NCBI GenBank assembly: GCA_018241185.1
Contig: JAFEEH010000226.1
Span: 1-35,852, forward strand
DNA length: 35,852 nucleotides
Reading direction: 5' to 3'
Source of the DNA: Pseudomonadota bacterium
GTDB lineage: Bacteria; Pseudomonadota; Gammaproteobacteria; Burkholderiales; Burkholderiaceae_C
This document shows, piece by piece, positions 27,113 to 35,852 of the stretch (the stretch's first letter is position 1; each line of letters begins with the position of its first letter). The notes under the pieces are model-generated. The model saw only the letters and a program-made list of their open reading frames with translations, had not been told where the DNA came from and did not search any database. The position numbers were made by a program, and so were the translations under genes.

Positions 27113-27132
27113 GACGAACGAGAGCCGACGCC

Positions 27133-27876
<744 letters not shown>

Positions 27877-27880
27877 CGTG

Positions 27881-28000
27881 CCACCCCCCAGTCTTCGCGC
27901 TGCGCGCTCCGCCAACCCCCCTCTGCTGCGCGAGGGGGGCGCACCCAGCGGCCTGGCAAAGCCAGTTCCGCGGGAGCCCTGGCATGGCCTGCTCCGCGGC
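27881..28000 (+). repeat. Intergenic hairpin repeat R2 (urtD-urtE)
   Basis: Second copy of the R1 element: CCACCCCCC, a GC-rich hairpin, CCCCCCTC facing GAGGGGGG, then GCGCACCCAGCGGCCTGGCAAAGCC and AGTTCCGCGGG. In the last hairpin the pairs change together: CCGGC-AAA-GCCGG in R1 versus CTGGC-AAA-GCCAG here, so the structure is conserved. Confidence 0.8.
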
Positions 28001-28061
28001 CTCTCGAATCGTGCCGGCATGGACGCCGCCGGCGATGGATGGTGCAAAGGAGAGATGTGAG

Positions 28062-28763
28062 ATGAGCAACGTGATGCTGAAGGTCGAGGACCTGCATGTG
28101 GCCTACGGCCAGAGCGAGGCGCTGCACGGCGTGTCCTTCGAGGGCATGGCCAACGAGACGGTGGCCATCATGGGCCGCAACGGCATGGGCAAGACCACGC
28201 TGTTCAAGTCGCTCATGGGCATCCTGCCCGTGAAGAGCGGCCGCATCGAGGTGGGCGGCCAGGACGTGACCAAGGACGAGAGCTTCCGCCGCGTGGCCAA
28301 GGGCATCGCCTACGTGCCGCAGGGCCGCATGATCTTCCCGACGCTGACGGTGGAGGAGAACATCCAGACCGGCCTGGAGAACAGCAAGACCCGCCGCATC
28401 CCGGAGGAGATCTACGCGCTCTTCCCCGTGCTCTTCGACATGAAGCGGCGCAAGGGCGGCAACCTCTCGGGCGGCCAGCAGCAGCAGCTGGCCATCGCCC
28501 GCGCCCTGGTGACCGAGCCCAAGGTGCTGCTCTTGGACGAGCCGACCGAGGGCATCCAGCCTTCCATCATCAAGGACATCGCGCGGGCACTCAACGAGAT
28601 CCGCAAGATGAAGGGCATCACCATCGTCGTCTCGGAGCAGGTGCTTTCCTTCGCCATGGATGTGGCCGACCGCCTCTTCGTCATCGAGGGGGGACGCCTC
28701 GTGCACGAGACCGCCCGCGACAAGACCGACGAGGCCCACATCAAGGCCTACCTCTCGGTCTGA
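28062..28763 (+). CDS. urtE: Urea/amide ABC transporter ATP-binding protein UrtE
   Basis: 233 residues from ATG 28062, with AGGAG 9 bp upstream. Walker A is GRNGMGKTT, signature LSGGQQQQLAIARAL, Walker B LLLDEPTEGIQP, and the H-loop position is Gln/Ser-type (VVSEQVLSFA) as in LivF/UrtE proteins, where the family often departs from His. It is the second ATPase of the Urt importer. The next gene, fmdA, begins 46 bp later with its own good Shine-Dalgarno, so transport and hydrolysis are probably on one transcript. Confidence 0.94.
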   Translation: MSNVMLKVEDLHVAYGQSEALHGVSFEGMANETVAIMGRNGMGKTTLFKSLMGILPVKSGRIEVGGQDVTKDESFRRVAKGIAYVPQGRMIFPTLTVEENIQTGLENSKTRRIPEEIYALFPVLFDMKRRKGGNLSGGQQQQLAIARALVTEPKVLLLDEPTEGIQPSIIKDIARALNEIRKMKGITIVVSEQVLSFAMDVADRLFVIEGGRLVHETARDKTDEAHIKAYLSV

Positions 28764-28809
28764 GCGCCCCGCCTTTCCCTCCCGCCATTTCAACCAGGAG
28801 CCTTCCCAA

Positions 28810-30039
28810 ATGCCCGACACCCTGATCAAGGTCGACCTTTCGCAGCCCGCGCCCAGCAACGAGATGGTGCACAACCGCTGGCACCCGGACATCCCGATGG
28901 CCTGCTGGGTGAACCCGGGCGACGACTTCAAGCTGGAGACCTACGACTGGACCGGCGGGTTCATCAAGAACAACGACAGCGCCGACGACGTGCGCGACAT
29001 CGACCTGACGACGGTGCACTACCTGAGCGGCCCGGTGGGCGTGAAGGGTGCCCAGCCCGGCGACCTGCTGGTGGTCGACCTGCTGGACATCGGTGCCAAG
29101 GACGACAGCCTCTGGGGCTTCAACGGCTTCTTCAGCAAGAAGAACGGCGGCGGCTTCCTGACGGAGCATTTCCCGCTGGCGCAGAAGTCGATCTGGGACT
29201 TCCACGGCATGTTCACCACCTCGCGCCACGTGCCGGGCGTGAAGTACGCGGGCCTGATCCACCCGGGGCTGATCGGCTGCCTGCCCGACCCCAAGATGCT
29301 GGAGATGTGGAACACGCGCGAGCAGGCGCTGATCGATTCCGACCCGGCCACCAGCGGCCTGGCCAACCCGCCCTTCGCCGGCACCGCGCACATGGGCAAG
29401 CTCACCGGCGAGGCCAAGGCCAAGGCAGCGGCCACCGGGGCGCGCACCGTGCCCCCGCGCGAGCACGGCGGCAACTGCGACATCAAGGACCTGTCGCGCG
29501 GCTCGAAGATCTTCTTCCCGGTCTACGTCGAGGGCGCGGGCCTGTCGGTGGGCGACCTGCACTTCAGCCAGGGCGACGGCGAGATCACCTTCTGCGGTGC
29601 CATCGAGATGGCTGGCTGGGTGCACATGAAGGTGTCGATCATCAAGGGCGGCATGGCCAAGTACGGCATCAAGAACCCGATCTTCAAGCCCAGCCCGATC
29701 AAGCCCGTGTACGACGACTACGTGATCTTCGAGGGCATCAGCGTCGACGAGAGCGGCAAGCAGTACTACCTCGACGTGAACGTGGCCTACCGACAGGCCT
29801 GCCTCAACGCGATCGAGTACCTGAAGAAGTTCGGCTATTCGGGCGCCCAGGCCTACTCGATCCTCGGCACGGCGCCCGTGCAGGGCCACATCAGCGGCGT
29901 GGTCGACGTGCCCAACGCCTGTGCCACGCTGTGGCTGCCGACGCAGATCTTCGACTTCGACATCAACCCGAGCGCCGCCGGGCCGACGAAGTTCCTGGAC
30001 GGCAGCATCGACATGCCGCTCTCGCCGGACCTGGCCTGA
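28810..30039 (+). CDS. fmdA: Formamidase
   Basis: 409 residues, start ATG 28810 with AGGAG 9 bp upstream. Full-length member of the acetamidase/formamidase family and very similar in pattern to Methylophilus FmdA: VDLSQPAPSNEMVHNRWHPDIP, DWTGGFIKNNDSADDVRDIDLTTVHYLSGP, PPREHGGNCDIKDLSRGSKIFFPVYVEGAGLSVGDLHFSQGDGEI and the GVVDVPNACATLWLP end. The enzyme hydrolyses formamide to formate and ammonia (EC 3.5.1.49), weakly acetamide and others. It is cytoplasmic. The position after urtABCDE matches the Methylophilus fmd region, where amide transport and formamidase are linked. Confidence 0.95.
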   Translation: MPDTLIKVDLSQPAPSNEMVHNRWHPDIPMACWVNPGDDFKLETYDWTGGFIKNNDSADDVRDIDLTTVHYLSGPVGVKGAQPGDLLVVDLLDIGAKDDSLWGFNGFFSKKNGGGFLTEHFPLAQKSIWDFHGMFTTSRHVPGVKYAGLIHPGLIGCLPDPKMLEMWNTREQALIDSDPATSGLANPPFAGTAHMGKLTGEAKAKAAATGARTVPPREHGGNCDIKDLSRGSKIFFPVYVEGAGLSVGDLHFSQGDGEITFCGAIEMAGWVHMKVSIIKGGMAKYGIKNPIFKPSPIKPVYDDYVIFEGISVDESGKQYYLDVNVAYRQACLNAIEYLKKFGYSGAQAYSILGTAPVQGHISGVVDVPNACATLWLPTQIFDFDINPSAAGPTKFLDGSIDMPLSPDLA

Positions 30040-30040
30040 A

Positions 30041-30382
30041 ATGCCGGCTTACGAGTACGAATGCGCCGACTGCGGGGGCTTCGATGCCTTCCGCAGCATG
30101 AGCCAACGCAACGAGCCCGCGGCCTGCCCGGTGTGCGCCACGCCCTCGCCGCGGGTGCTGGCGAGCGCGCCCCGGCTGGCGCTGCTCGACGGCGGCACGC
30201 GGCGTGCCATGGACGTCAACGAGCGCGCACGGCACGAGCCCAAGAGTTCGCGCGACTACCAGCGGCTGCGCCACCCGGCCGGCTGCGGCTGCTGCAGCCC
30301 GGGCCGCAGCAAGGCGACGGTGACGGCACCCAATGGCGCCAAGGCCTTTCCGTCGAAGCGGCCCTGGATGATCAGTCACTGA
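30041..30382 (+). CDS. fmdB: FmdB-type zinc-ribbon protein
   Basis: 113 residues, starting 1 bp after the fmdA stop, so translation is coupled. The N-terminus is the FmdB zinc ribbon: MPAYEYECADCGGF with C8 and C11, and CPVC with C29 and C32. The C-terminal part has an extra GCGCC cluster (near residue 83) and a basic tail. In Methylophilus fmdB lies next to fmdA and was proposed to regulate amide genes; its role remains unproven. Its 3' end overlaps the convergent FAD monooxygenase gene by 11 bp. Confidence 0.88.
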   Translation: MPAYEYECADCGGFDAFRSMSQRNEPAACPVCATPSPRVLASAPRLALLDGGTRRAMDVNERARHEPKSSRDYQRLRHPAGCGCCSPGRSKATVTAPNGAKAFPSKRPWMISH

Positions 30383-32054
30383 GCGCCGGCAGGCGGGCCT
30401 CAGCCCGTCCGCACAGCCGCGCGACCAGGGCGCCTGCATCGGCCGGTAGCCGGTCGCCACGCCAGGCCACGTGCTGGTCGGCGCGGCACAGGACCAGCGC
30501 ATGGCGGTAGCCGGCCTCGGCCGGCAGTTCGTCGGCCGTGGCGTCGATCAGCGCCAGCGGCATGCCGGCGGCTTTCGCGGCGGCCTGCAGCGGTGCGATG
30601 TCGACCGACGGGTCTCGCCGCAGCAGCGTGTAGCCGGGGCCGAAGGCGTCGTAGAGCGAGCGCCCGTCGGCCAGCCACACATGCGGCGCGCGGCAGCCCG
30701 GCACCGTGGACGACGTGAAGCCGCCCATGCTGTAGGGGGGCGGTGCTTCGCCGTCGGCGGCGATGATGGGCGAGGCATCGTAGAAGTACCCGAAGTTCAG
30801 GCCGGCGCAGCAGAACTGCTGCACGTTGAGCTCGTAGGCCTCGCGGCCCACGGCCTCGCGCAGCGCCTCGCCCTCGGGTCCGGGTGCTTCCAGGTTCGGC
30901 GGCACGGCGCCGCGCGCGCGAATCATCTTCTGCGCATGGTCCATCGCGAACTGCGACACCTGCTCCGTGATCGGCTGGCGCTCGGCCTCATAGGCGTCGA
31001 GGATGGCCTCGTCGGCCCAGCCCTGCAGGCAGGCGCCGAGCAGCCAGCCGAGGTTGACCGCGTCGGCGATGCCGGCATTCATGCCGTAGCCGGCGTACGG
31101 CACCCACAGATGCGCCGCGTCGCCCGCGATGAACACGCGGCCGGCGCGGAAGCGGTCGGCCACCAGCCGTCGGCCCACCCAGTCTTCCTTGCTGATGACC
31201 TCGTAGGCGAAGTCGGCCTCCACGCCGAGGATCTCGCGGATCGAGGTGTCGCGGTCGACCGAGTCGAACTCGGGCTCGTGCGGGTTGAGGTGGTTGTGGA
31301 CCAGCCAGTGGTCGCCGCCATCGATGGTGAACACGGTGCCGCAGCGCCGCGGATTGACGGCATAGCAGCACCAGGCGTCGGCGCCCTGGGTGCGCTCGCG
31401 CAGCCCGGGAGCGCGGATGTAGGTCGACTGCACGCGCTGGATCACCGGCGTGCCGGCCAACTGCGCGCCCATGGCCTTGCGCACCATCGAGCTGCCGCCG
31501 TCGCAGCCGACCAGGTAGCGAGCGCGCAGGGTGCGCGTGGTGCCGTCGTCCAGGTCGAGCGCGGTCGCGGTCACGCCGTCGGCGTCCTGCGCGAAGCCCG
31601 TCACTTGCGTGCGGCTGAGCAGCGTCACGCCGGGCCGGCTCGCGGCATGTTCCAGCAGAATCGGCTCGAGGTAGATCTGGTTGATGCGGTGCGGTGGCTC
31701 GGGCGTCGGCCACCAGGTGTCGGGGCCGTCCGTGGCGGTGTAGCGCTCGCGCCGGCTCGGGATCGGGATGCGCGTGAGCTCCTGCCCGGTGAAGGTGGTG
31801 CGGAAGACGACGTCGTTGGGATGGTCCGTGGGCAACCCGGCCGCGCGCACGGCGGCGGCGACGCCGAGGCGGCGGAACTGCTCCATCGTGCGGGCCGCCA
31901 CGTGGTTGCACTTGACGTTGGGCGGTTCGCCACGGCGGCGGGTCTCCGCCAGGGCGACGCGCACCCCGCGCGAGGCGAGGTCCATCGCGAGGGTGAGGCC
32001 GACCGGTCCGGCGCCGACGATCAGGACGTCGGTGGTGAGGGTCTCGAGGCTCAT
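30372..32054 (-). CDS. FAD-dependent aromatic-type monooxygenase (FAD_binding_3 family)
   Basis: 560 residues. Three flavoprotein-hydroxylase motifs are present: the N-terminal GAGPVGLTLAMDLASRG dinucleotide fold, the DG motif YLVGCDGGSSMVRKAMG, and the GD motif FIAGDAAHLWVPYAGYGMNAGIADAVNLGW. A C-terminal thioredoxin-like domain follows, as in phenol 2-monooxygenase/MhpA-type enzymes. These hydroxylate aromatic rings with NAD(P)H and oxygen; substrate not predictable. The gene is followed upstream, 25 bp away, by the Bug binding protein and both are divergent from a LysR regulator, so they form one catabolic unit that lies between the fmd and ami genes. Confidence 0.9.
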   Translation of the reverse strand: MSLETLTTDVLIVGAGPVGLTLAMDLASRGVRVALAETRRRGEPPNVKCNHVAARTMEQFRRLGVAAAVRAAGLPTDHPNDVVFRTTFTGQELTRIPIPSRRERYTATDGPDTWWPTPEPPHRINQIYLEPILLEHAASRPGVTLLSRTQVTGFAQDADGVTATALDLDDGTTRTLRARYLVGCDGGSSMVRKAMGAQLAGTPVIQRVQSTYIRAPGLRERTQGADAWCCYAVNPRRCGTVFTIDGGDHWLVHNHLNPHEPEFDSVDRDTSIREILGVEADFAYEVISKEDWVGRRLVADRFRAGRVFIAGDAAHLWVPYAGYGMNAGIADAVNLGWLLGACLQGWADEAILDAYEAERQPITEQVSQFAMDHAQKMIRARGAVPPNLEAPGPEGEALREAVGREAYELNVQQFCCAGLNFGYFYDASPIIAADGEAPPPYSMGGFTSSTVPGCRAPHVWLADGRSLYDAFGPGYTLLRRDPSVDIAPLQAAAKAAGMPLALIDATADELPAEAGYRHALVLCRADQHVAWRGDRLPADAGALVARLCGRAEARLPALSD

Positions 32055-32079
32055 GGGGAAGGGGCGGAGAGAAGAAAGT

Positions 32080-33099
32080 TCAGTCGAGCTTGATGCCGGC
32101 GCGCTGGATGACCTGCGCCCACTTGGTGGTCTCGCTGCCGATGTAGCGCGCGAAGGCGGCCGTGCTCTGAGGTGCCGGCTCGACGCCGAGGTTGCGCATG
32201 GCCGCGCGCGTCGCCTCGTCGCCCAGGCCGGCGTTGATCTCGGCGTTCAGCCGCGTGACGATGGCGTCGGGCGTGCCGGCCGGCGCGACGATGCCGAACC
32301 AGCCGGTGGAGTCGTAGCCGGGCACGCCGGCTTCCGACATCGTCGGCACGTCGGGCAGCATCGGCAGGCGGGTCGCGCTGGTCACGGCATAGGCGATCAG
32401 CTTGCCGGCGCGGATCTGCTGCAGGGCCGAGGGCAGGTCGACGATGCCCAGCGGTACCTGGCCGCCCAGCACATCGAGCGCGGCCGGGCCCGATCCGCGG
32501 TAGGCCACCTCGACCAACTGCACGCCCGCCATCTGCGAGAAAAGCGCCGCCGACAGGTGCATCGCCGTGCCGTTGCCGCCGTGCGCGACCGAGAGCTTGC
32601 GCGGCTCGGCCTTCGCCTGCTCGATCAGTGCCTTGAGCGTGCGGGGCTGCAGCGACGGGTGCCACAAGAGAACGCAGGGGATGCCCGACACCATCGCCAC
32701 CGGCTTGAAATCGCGCGCCGGGTCGAAAGGCATCTGGGCGTACAGGCTCGCATTGGCCGACAGCGCACCGGCCGCGCCCAGGCCCAGCGTGTAGCCGTCG
32801 GGGGCGGCGCGGGCCACCACGGTGAGCCCCACGTTCCCGCCCGCACCGGGTCGGTTGTCGACCACCACGGGCTGGCCCAGGTGCTCGTTCAGGCGCGGCA
32901 CCAGCATGCGGAACACGGCATCCGCGCTGCCGCCGGGCGGGAAGGTGACGACTACGCGAATCGGCTTGTTGGGGTAGTCGGCCTGGGCCAGTGAATGCAG
33001 CGGCGCGGCCAGCGCGAGCGCACCGGCGGCCAGGGTGCCCAGCGCGCGGCGGCGGGTCGGGCAGGGCCGTGCGCTCGCGCGGCCTGAAGAGGGATGCAT
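32080..33099 (-). CDS. Bug-family (tripartite tricarboxylate transporter) substrate-binding protein
   Basis: 339 residues from ATG 33099, with GGAG 6 bp upstream; a longer frame from 33129 would place that Shine-Dalgarno inside the gene. A signal peptide with RRR (TRRRALGTLAAGALALAAPLHSLAQA) precedes the mature start DYPNKPIRVVVTFPPGGSADAVFRMLVP, and the family hallmark VVVDNRPGAGGNVG is present. Bug proteins are periplasmic and often orphan; no TctA/TctB membrane genes are in the window. Located 25 bp before the FAD monooxygenase, it may capture that enzyme's aromatic substrate. It is divergent from the LysR gene. Confidence 0.92.
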   Translation of the reverse strand: MHPSSGRASARPCPTRRRALGTLAAGALALAAPLHSLAQADYPNKPIRVVVTFPPGGSADAVFRMLVPRLNEHLGQPVVVDNRPGAGGNVGLTVVARAAPDGYTLGLGAAGALSANASLYAQMPFDPARDFKPVAMVSGIPCVLLWHPSLQPRTLKALIEQAKAEPRKLSVAHGGNGTAMHLSAALFSQMAGVQLVEVAYRGSGPAALDVLGGQVPLGIVDLPSALQQIRAGKLIAYAVTSATRLPMLPDVPTMSEAGVPGYDSTGWFGIVAPAGTPDAIVTRLNAEINAGLGDEATRAAMRNLGVEPAPQSTAAFARYIGSETTKWAQVIQRAGIKLD

Positions 33100-33190
33100 G
33101 CGTGTCTCCGGTTTCGGTGTTTTCCACATTGAAACCGCGATGAATTCATTCGTAAATCAATAAATTCGAAACCATTCTGAAGATGAGCTG
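33100..33190. promoter_or_regulatory. AT-rich divergent promoter region of the Bug and LysR genes
   Basis: The 91-bp gap has an A/T-rich core (33138-33170) with GAATT and AATTC arms around ATTCGTAAATCAATAAATTC, in contrast to the GC-rich flanks. It is the natural place for a LysR dimer site and both promoters. I cannot assign a certain T-N11-A box. Confidence 0.45.
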
Positions 33191-34102
33191 ATGAATACGA
33201 CCTTTGCACCGACGATCCGGCAATTGCGCGCCTTCGTGCAGGTGCACCGGCTGGGCAAGCTGAGCGCCGCGGCCGAGCAGCTCTTCGTCACGCAGTCGGC
33301 CGTGAGCATGCTGATCCGCCAGCTGGAGGAGGGACTGGACGCGCGCCTCTTCGACCGCACCACGCGGTCGCTCCAGCCCACGGCCGCCGCGTCGGAGATG
33401 CTGCCGGTGGCCGAACGCATCCTGCGCGACGTCGACGCGCTGTCCACCGGCTTTCGCGAACTGGCCCAACTGGAGCGTGGGCGCGTGAGCATTGCCATCA
33501 CGCCCACACTGGCGTCCTTTCTGCTGCCCGAGGCGATTCGCGCCTTCGCGCGCAGCCACCCGCAGGTGCGCGTGCTGGTAGACGACTGCGCGCCCGACCA
33601 GTTCGTCTCGCGCGTCATCGGCGAGCACGTGGATTTCGGCGTCGGCACGCCCGAGCGGCCCGGCGCCGAGGTCGACACGCAGACGCTGCTGCGCGACCAC
33701 CTGGCGCTGGTGTGCCCGCGCACGCACACGCTGGCCACGCAGCGCTCCGTGCGCTGGCGCGCCCTGGCCGGCGAGCCGTTGACCACCGTGCGGCCGGGCT
33801 ATGGCATCCGTCCGCAGATCGAGGCGGCGGCGGCGCGGGCTGGCGTGGCGCTGGACGTGGTGCACGAGGTGTCGTTCCTCTCCACCGCGCTGTGGATGAC
33901 GGCCAGCGGCATGGGCGCCGCCATCATGCCCTCGGCCTTCGCACGGGCGGCGGGCGATGCGTCGTTGGCCATCCTGCCGCTGGTCGCGCCGCGTGTGTCG
34001 CGTGACGTGTCGGTCGTCACGCGCCGCGGGCGCTCGCTCTCGGCGGCGAGCCAGAGCTTCATCCGCACCCTGCGCACGACGCTGGCTGCGCACAAGGGCT
34101 GA
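33191..34102 (+). CDS. LysR family transcriptional regulator
   Basis: 303 residues. The N-terminal winged helix is typical (RQLRAFVQVHRLGKLSAAAEQLFVTQSAVSMLIRQLEEGLDARLFDRTTRSLQPTAAA, residues 10-66). The effector domain begins near residue 95 (GRVSIAITPTLASFLLPEAIRAFARSHPQVRVLV). It is divergent from the Bug-monooxygenase pair and probably activates it with an aromatic or organic-acid effector. It could also affect amiE, which starts 105 bp after its stop on the same strand, but amiE has its own operator-like palindrome in the gap. Confidence 0.92.
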   Translation: MNTTFAPTIRQLRAFVQVHRLGKLSAAAEQLFVTQSAVSMLIRQLEEGLDARLFDRTTRSLQPTAAASEMLPVAERILRDVDALSTGFRELAQLERGRVSIAITPTLASFLLPEAIRAFARSHPQVRVLVDDCAPDQFVSRVIGEHVDFGVGTPERPGAEVDTQTLLRDHLALVCPRTHTLATQRSVRWRALAGEPLTTVRPGYGIRPQIEAAAARAGVALDVVHEVSFLSTALWMTASGMGAAIMPSAFARAAGDASLAILPLVAPRVSRDVSVVTRRGRSLSAASQSFIRTLRTTLAAHKG

Positions 34103-34121
34103 GCCGCTGCATTCGCCGGGC

Positions 34122-34155
34122 GCCGGCCCGTACGTCAATCAACGTATGGGCCGGC
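34122..34155. promoter_or_regulatory. Extended palindrome upstream of amiE, same operator as urtA
   Basis: The core TACGTCAATCAACGTA (34131-34146), read on the minus strand as TACGTTGATTGACGTA, matches the urtA site at 15 of 16 positions. Here the arms extend outward with GCCGGCCC and GGGCCGGC, giving 14-bp arms with one mismatch. It is centred about 70 bp upstream of the amiE start. The GC-rich outer arms could also form a transcription-terminating hairpin for the LysR gene. Confidence 0.75.
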
Positions 34156-34207
34156 CGGGCAGCGATTTCGACAATGCCGGCATCGACATTCCCTCCGGAG
34201 CGCAGCC

Positions 34208-35251
34208 ATGATCCACGGCGACATTTCCAGCAGCAAGGACACCGTCGGCGTCGCCGTCGTCAACTACAAGATGCCGCGCCTGCACACGCGCGCCGAGGTG
34301 CTGGCCAACGCGAAGCAGATCGCCGACATGGTCGTCGGCATGAAGGCCGGCCTGCCGGGGCTGGACCTGGTGATCTTTCCCGAGTACAGCACGCACGGCA
34401 TCATGTACGACAGCGCCGAGATGTACGAGAACGCGGCCAGCGTGCCGGGCTTCGAGACGGAGATCTTCGCGCAGGCCTGCCGCAAGGCCAAGGTGTGGGG
34501 CGTGTTCTCGCTCACTGGCGAGCGCCACGAGGAGCACCCGAACAAGGCGCCGTACAACACCCTGATCCTCATGAACGACCAGGGCGAGATCGTCCAGAAG
34601 TACCGCAAGATCATGCCCTGGGTGCCGATCGAGGGCTGGTACCCCGGCAACTGCACCTACGTGAGCGAGGGCCCCAAGGGCCTGAAGATCAGCCTCATCA
34701 TCTGCGACGACGGCAACTACCCCGAGATCTGGCGCGACTGCGCGATGAAGGGCGCCGAGCTGATCGTGCGCTGCCAGGGCTACATGTACCCGGCCAAGGA
34801 ACAGCAGATCCTCATCAGCAAGGCCATGGCCTTCGCCAACAACGTCTACGTGGCGGTGGCCAATGCGAGCGGCTTCGACGGCGTGTACTCGTACTTCGGC
34901 CACTCGGCGCTGATCGGCTTCGACGGCCGCACGCTGGGCGAATGCGGCGAGGAGGAGATGGGCGTTCAGTACGCCGCCCTGTCCAAGGGCCTGATCCGCG
35001 ACTTCCGCAAGAACGGGCAGAGCGAGAACCACCTCTTCAAGCTGCTGCACCGCGGCTACACCGGCGTCATCAATTCGCGCGAAGGCGACAAAGGTGTGGC
35101 CGACTGCCCCTATTCCTTCTACGGCAAGTGGGTGTCCGACCCGGAGGGCACGCGGGAGATGGTCGAATCCTTCACGCGCAGCACCGTGGGCACGGCCGAG
35201 GCGCCGATCGAGGGCATCCCGAACGAAGAGACGGCCAACCTGCACCGTTGA
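34208..35251 (+). CDS. amiE: Aliphatic amidase
   Basis: 347 residues, start ATG 34208 with GGAG about 8 bp upstream. It is a nitrilase-superfamily amidase hydrolysing short aliphatic amides (acetamide, propionamide) to the acid and ammonia (EC 3.5.1.4). The catalytic triad Glu59 (FPEYS), Lys134 (KYRKIMPW) and Cys166 ([13 protein letters not shown]) stands at the same positions as in the Pseudomonas enzyme, and the N-terminus [24 protein letters not shown] is diagnostic for AmiE rather than AmiF. Known enzymes are hexamers in the cytoplasm. It shares an operator-like palindrome with urtA. The CbbQ-like ATPase gene starts 25 bp later. Confidence 0.96.
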   Translation: MIHGDISSSKDTVGVAVVNYKMPRLHTRAEVLANAKQIADMVVGMKAGLPGLDLVIFPEYSTHGIMYDSAEMYENAASVPGFETEIFAQACRKAKVWGVFSLTGERHEEHPNKAPYNTLILMNDQGEIVQKYRKIMPWVPIEGWYPGNCTYVSEGPKGLKISLIICDDGNYPEIWRDCAMKGAELIVRCQGYMYPAKEQQILISKAMAFANNVYVAVANASGFDGVYSYFGHSALIGFDGRTLGECGEEEMGVQYAALSKGLIRDFRKNGQSENHLFKLLHRGYTGVINSREGDKGVADCPYSFYGKWVSDPEGTREMVESFTRSTVGTAEAPIEGIPNEETANLHR

Positions 35252-35276
35252 CCCGCACCGCTGACAGAGCGCCGGC

Positions 35277-35852
35277 ATGGACGCCCACGACCCGTTGCAT
35301 GCCTGGCGCATCGCGCAGGAGCCGTTCTACCGGGCCGTGGGCGACGAATGCGCCCGGTTCGAGGCCGCGTGGTCGCGGCGCCTGCCGCTGCTGCTGAAGG
35401 GACCGACCGGCTGCGGCAAGACCCGTTTCGTCGAGCACATGGCCTGGCGCCTGGGCCGGCCCCTCGTCACCGTGGCCTGCCACGAGGACACCGGCGCCGG
35501 CGACCTGGTGGGCCGCTGGTTGTTGGACGCGGACGGCACGCGCTGGCAGGACGGGCCGCTGGCGCTGGCCGCCCGGCACGGTGCCATCTGCTACCTCGAC
35601 GAACTGGCCGAGGCGCGACCGGAGACGGCCGTCGCGATCCACCCGGTCACCGACACCCGGCGCATGCTGCCGCTGGAGCGGCGCGGCGAGCTGCTGCGGG
35701 CGCATGCCGATTTCATGCTGGTGGTGTCCTTCAATCCCGGCCACGGCAGCCGCCTGCTGCGCAGCGCGACGCGCCAGCGCTTCTGCGGCCTCGCCTTCGA
35801 CCACCCCCAGGCCGAGGACGAGGCGCAGATCCTCATGCACGAGGTGGGCATC
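35277..35852 (+). CDS. CbbQ/NirQ/NorQ-type AAA+ ATPase, N-terminal part (cut by window end)
   Basis: 192 residues are visible and the frame is open to the last base. Walker A is GPTGCGKT (42-49); the Walker B region [34 protein letters not shown] is characteristic of the CbbQ/NorQ group of MoxR ATPases, and SFNPG follows as expected (sensor 1 Asn). Members work with a von Willebrand-domain partner (CbbO/NorD type) to remodel or activate a metalloenzyme or Rubisco. Such a partner would be expected just beyond the window. Its position 25 bp after amiE suggests an accessory role for amide metabolism, perhaps comparable to amiB in the Pseudomonas ami operon, but this is inference. Confidence 0.88.
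   Translation, partial: MDAHDPLHAWRIAQEPFYRAVGDECARFEAAWSRRLPLLLKGPTGCGKTRFVEHMAWRLGRPLVTVACHEDTGAGDLVGRWLLDADGTRWQDGPLALAARHGAICYLDELAEARPETAVAIHPVTDTRRMLPLERRGELLRAHADFMLVVSFNPGHGSRLLRSATRQRFCGLAFDHPQAEDEAQILMHEVGI

Noticed and set aside
27979-27994. Sigma-54-like TGGCATGGCCTGCTC before urtE
   Set aside because: GG to GC spacing is 8 bp instead of 10, and it lies at the end of repeat R2.
34122-34155. Only a terminator of the LysR gene
   Set aside because: The outer arms could form a hairpin, but there is no T run, and the core matches the urtA site at 15 of 16 bases, which favours an operator.

Overview
The window is about 36 kb of high-GC DNA from a betaproteobacterium, most probably the family Comamonadaceae (Variovorax-like). 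This is inferred from the dnaE2 tail, a Bug-type (tripartite tricarboxylate) binding protein, NCS1-kinase and urt/fmd gene order, and several dispersed intergenic repeats of a kind I associate with that family. No phage, plasmid, IS transposase, rRNA or CRISPR array is visible. The high GC makes long antisense open frames common (one of 972 codons opposite alaS, one of 1711 codons opposite the kinase); these were left out.

Left part (1-15.4 kb), mostly housekeeping and small accessory genes: the 3' end of the error-prone polymerase dnaE2, a 2',3'-cyclic phosphodiesterase (thpR), a PD-(D/E)XK-like MmcB-type protein with a proline-rich N-terminus, a small unknown protein, a bidirectional terminator, an RcnB-like secreted protein, tRNA-Gly(CCC), a DUF6351 lipoprotein divergent from a Crp/Fnr regulator, a 160-bp palindromic repeat, an Hsp70-like (YegD-type) protein, a ferritin-like diiron protein, alaS, a histidine phosphatase, and a ketopantoate reductase (panE). 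Three copies of one 65-bp repeat sit in this part; one of them forms the 3' end of a coding sequence.

Middle (14.8-18.9 kb): a TetR repressor divergent from a DUF1348 protein with two clear operator palindromes, a lipoprotein of the cardiolipin-synthase/PLD family, and cyanase (cynS) preceded by an almost perfect sigma-54 promoter. A solute-binding protein without a signal peptide faces cynS.

Right part (19-35.8 kb), the most interesting: a 1131-residue protein fusing an NCS1-type transporter, a cysteine-rich module, a histidine kinase and a receiver is translationally coupled to a LuxR-type response regulator. Divergent from them is urtABCDE (urea/short-chain amide ABC transporter) followed by formamidase fmdA and a zinc-ribbon fmdB. 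After an interposed FAD monooxygenase - Bug binding protein - LysR group comes aliphatic amidase amiE and the start of a CbbQ/NorQ-type AAA ATPase. The same 16-bp palindrome, TACGTTGAWTGACGTA (15 of 16 identical when aligned on opposite strands), lies upstream of both urtA and amiE. It has the 7-2-7 geometry of NarL-type sites. My main hypothesis is a transporter-kinase two-component system that senses a small amide/urea-type nitrogen source and controls uptake (urt) and hydrolysis (fmdA, amiE), with cyanase as a separate sigma-54 nitrogen-scavenging unit. No urease is present in the window.
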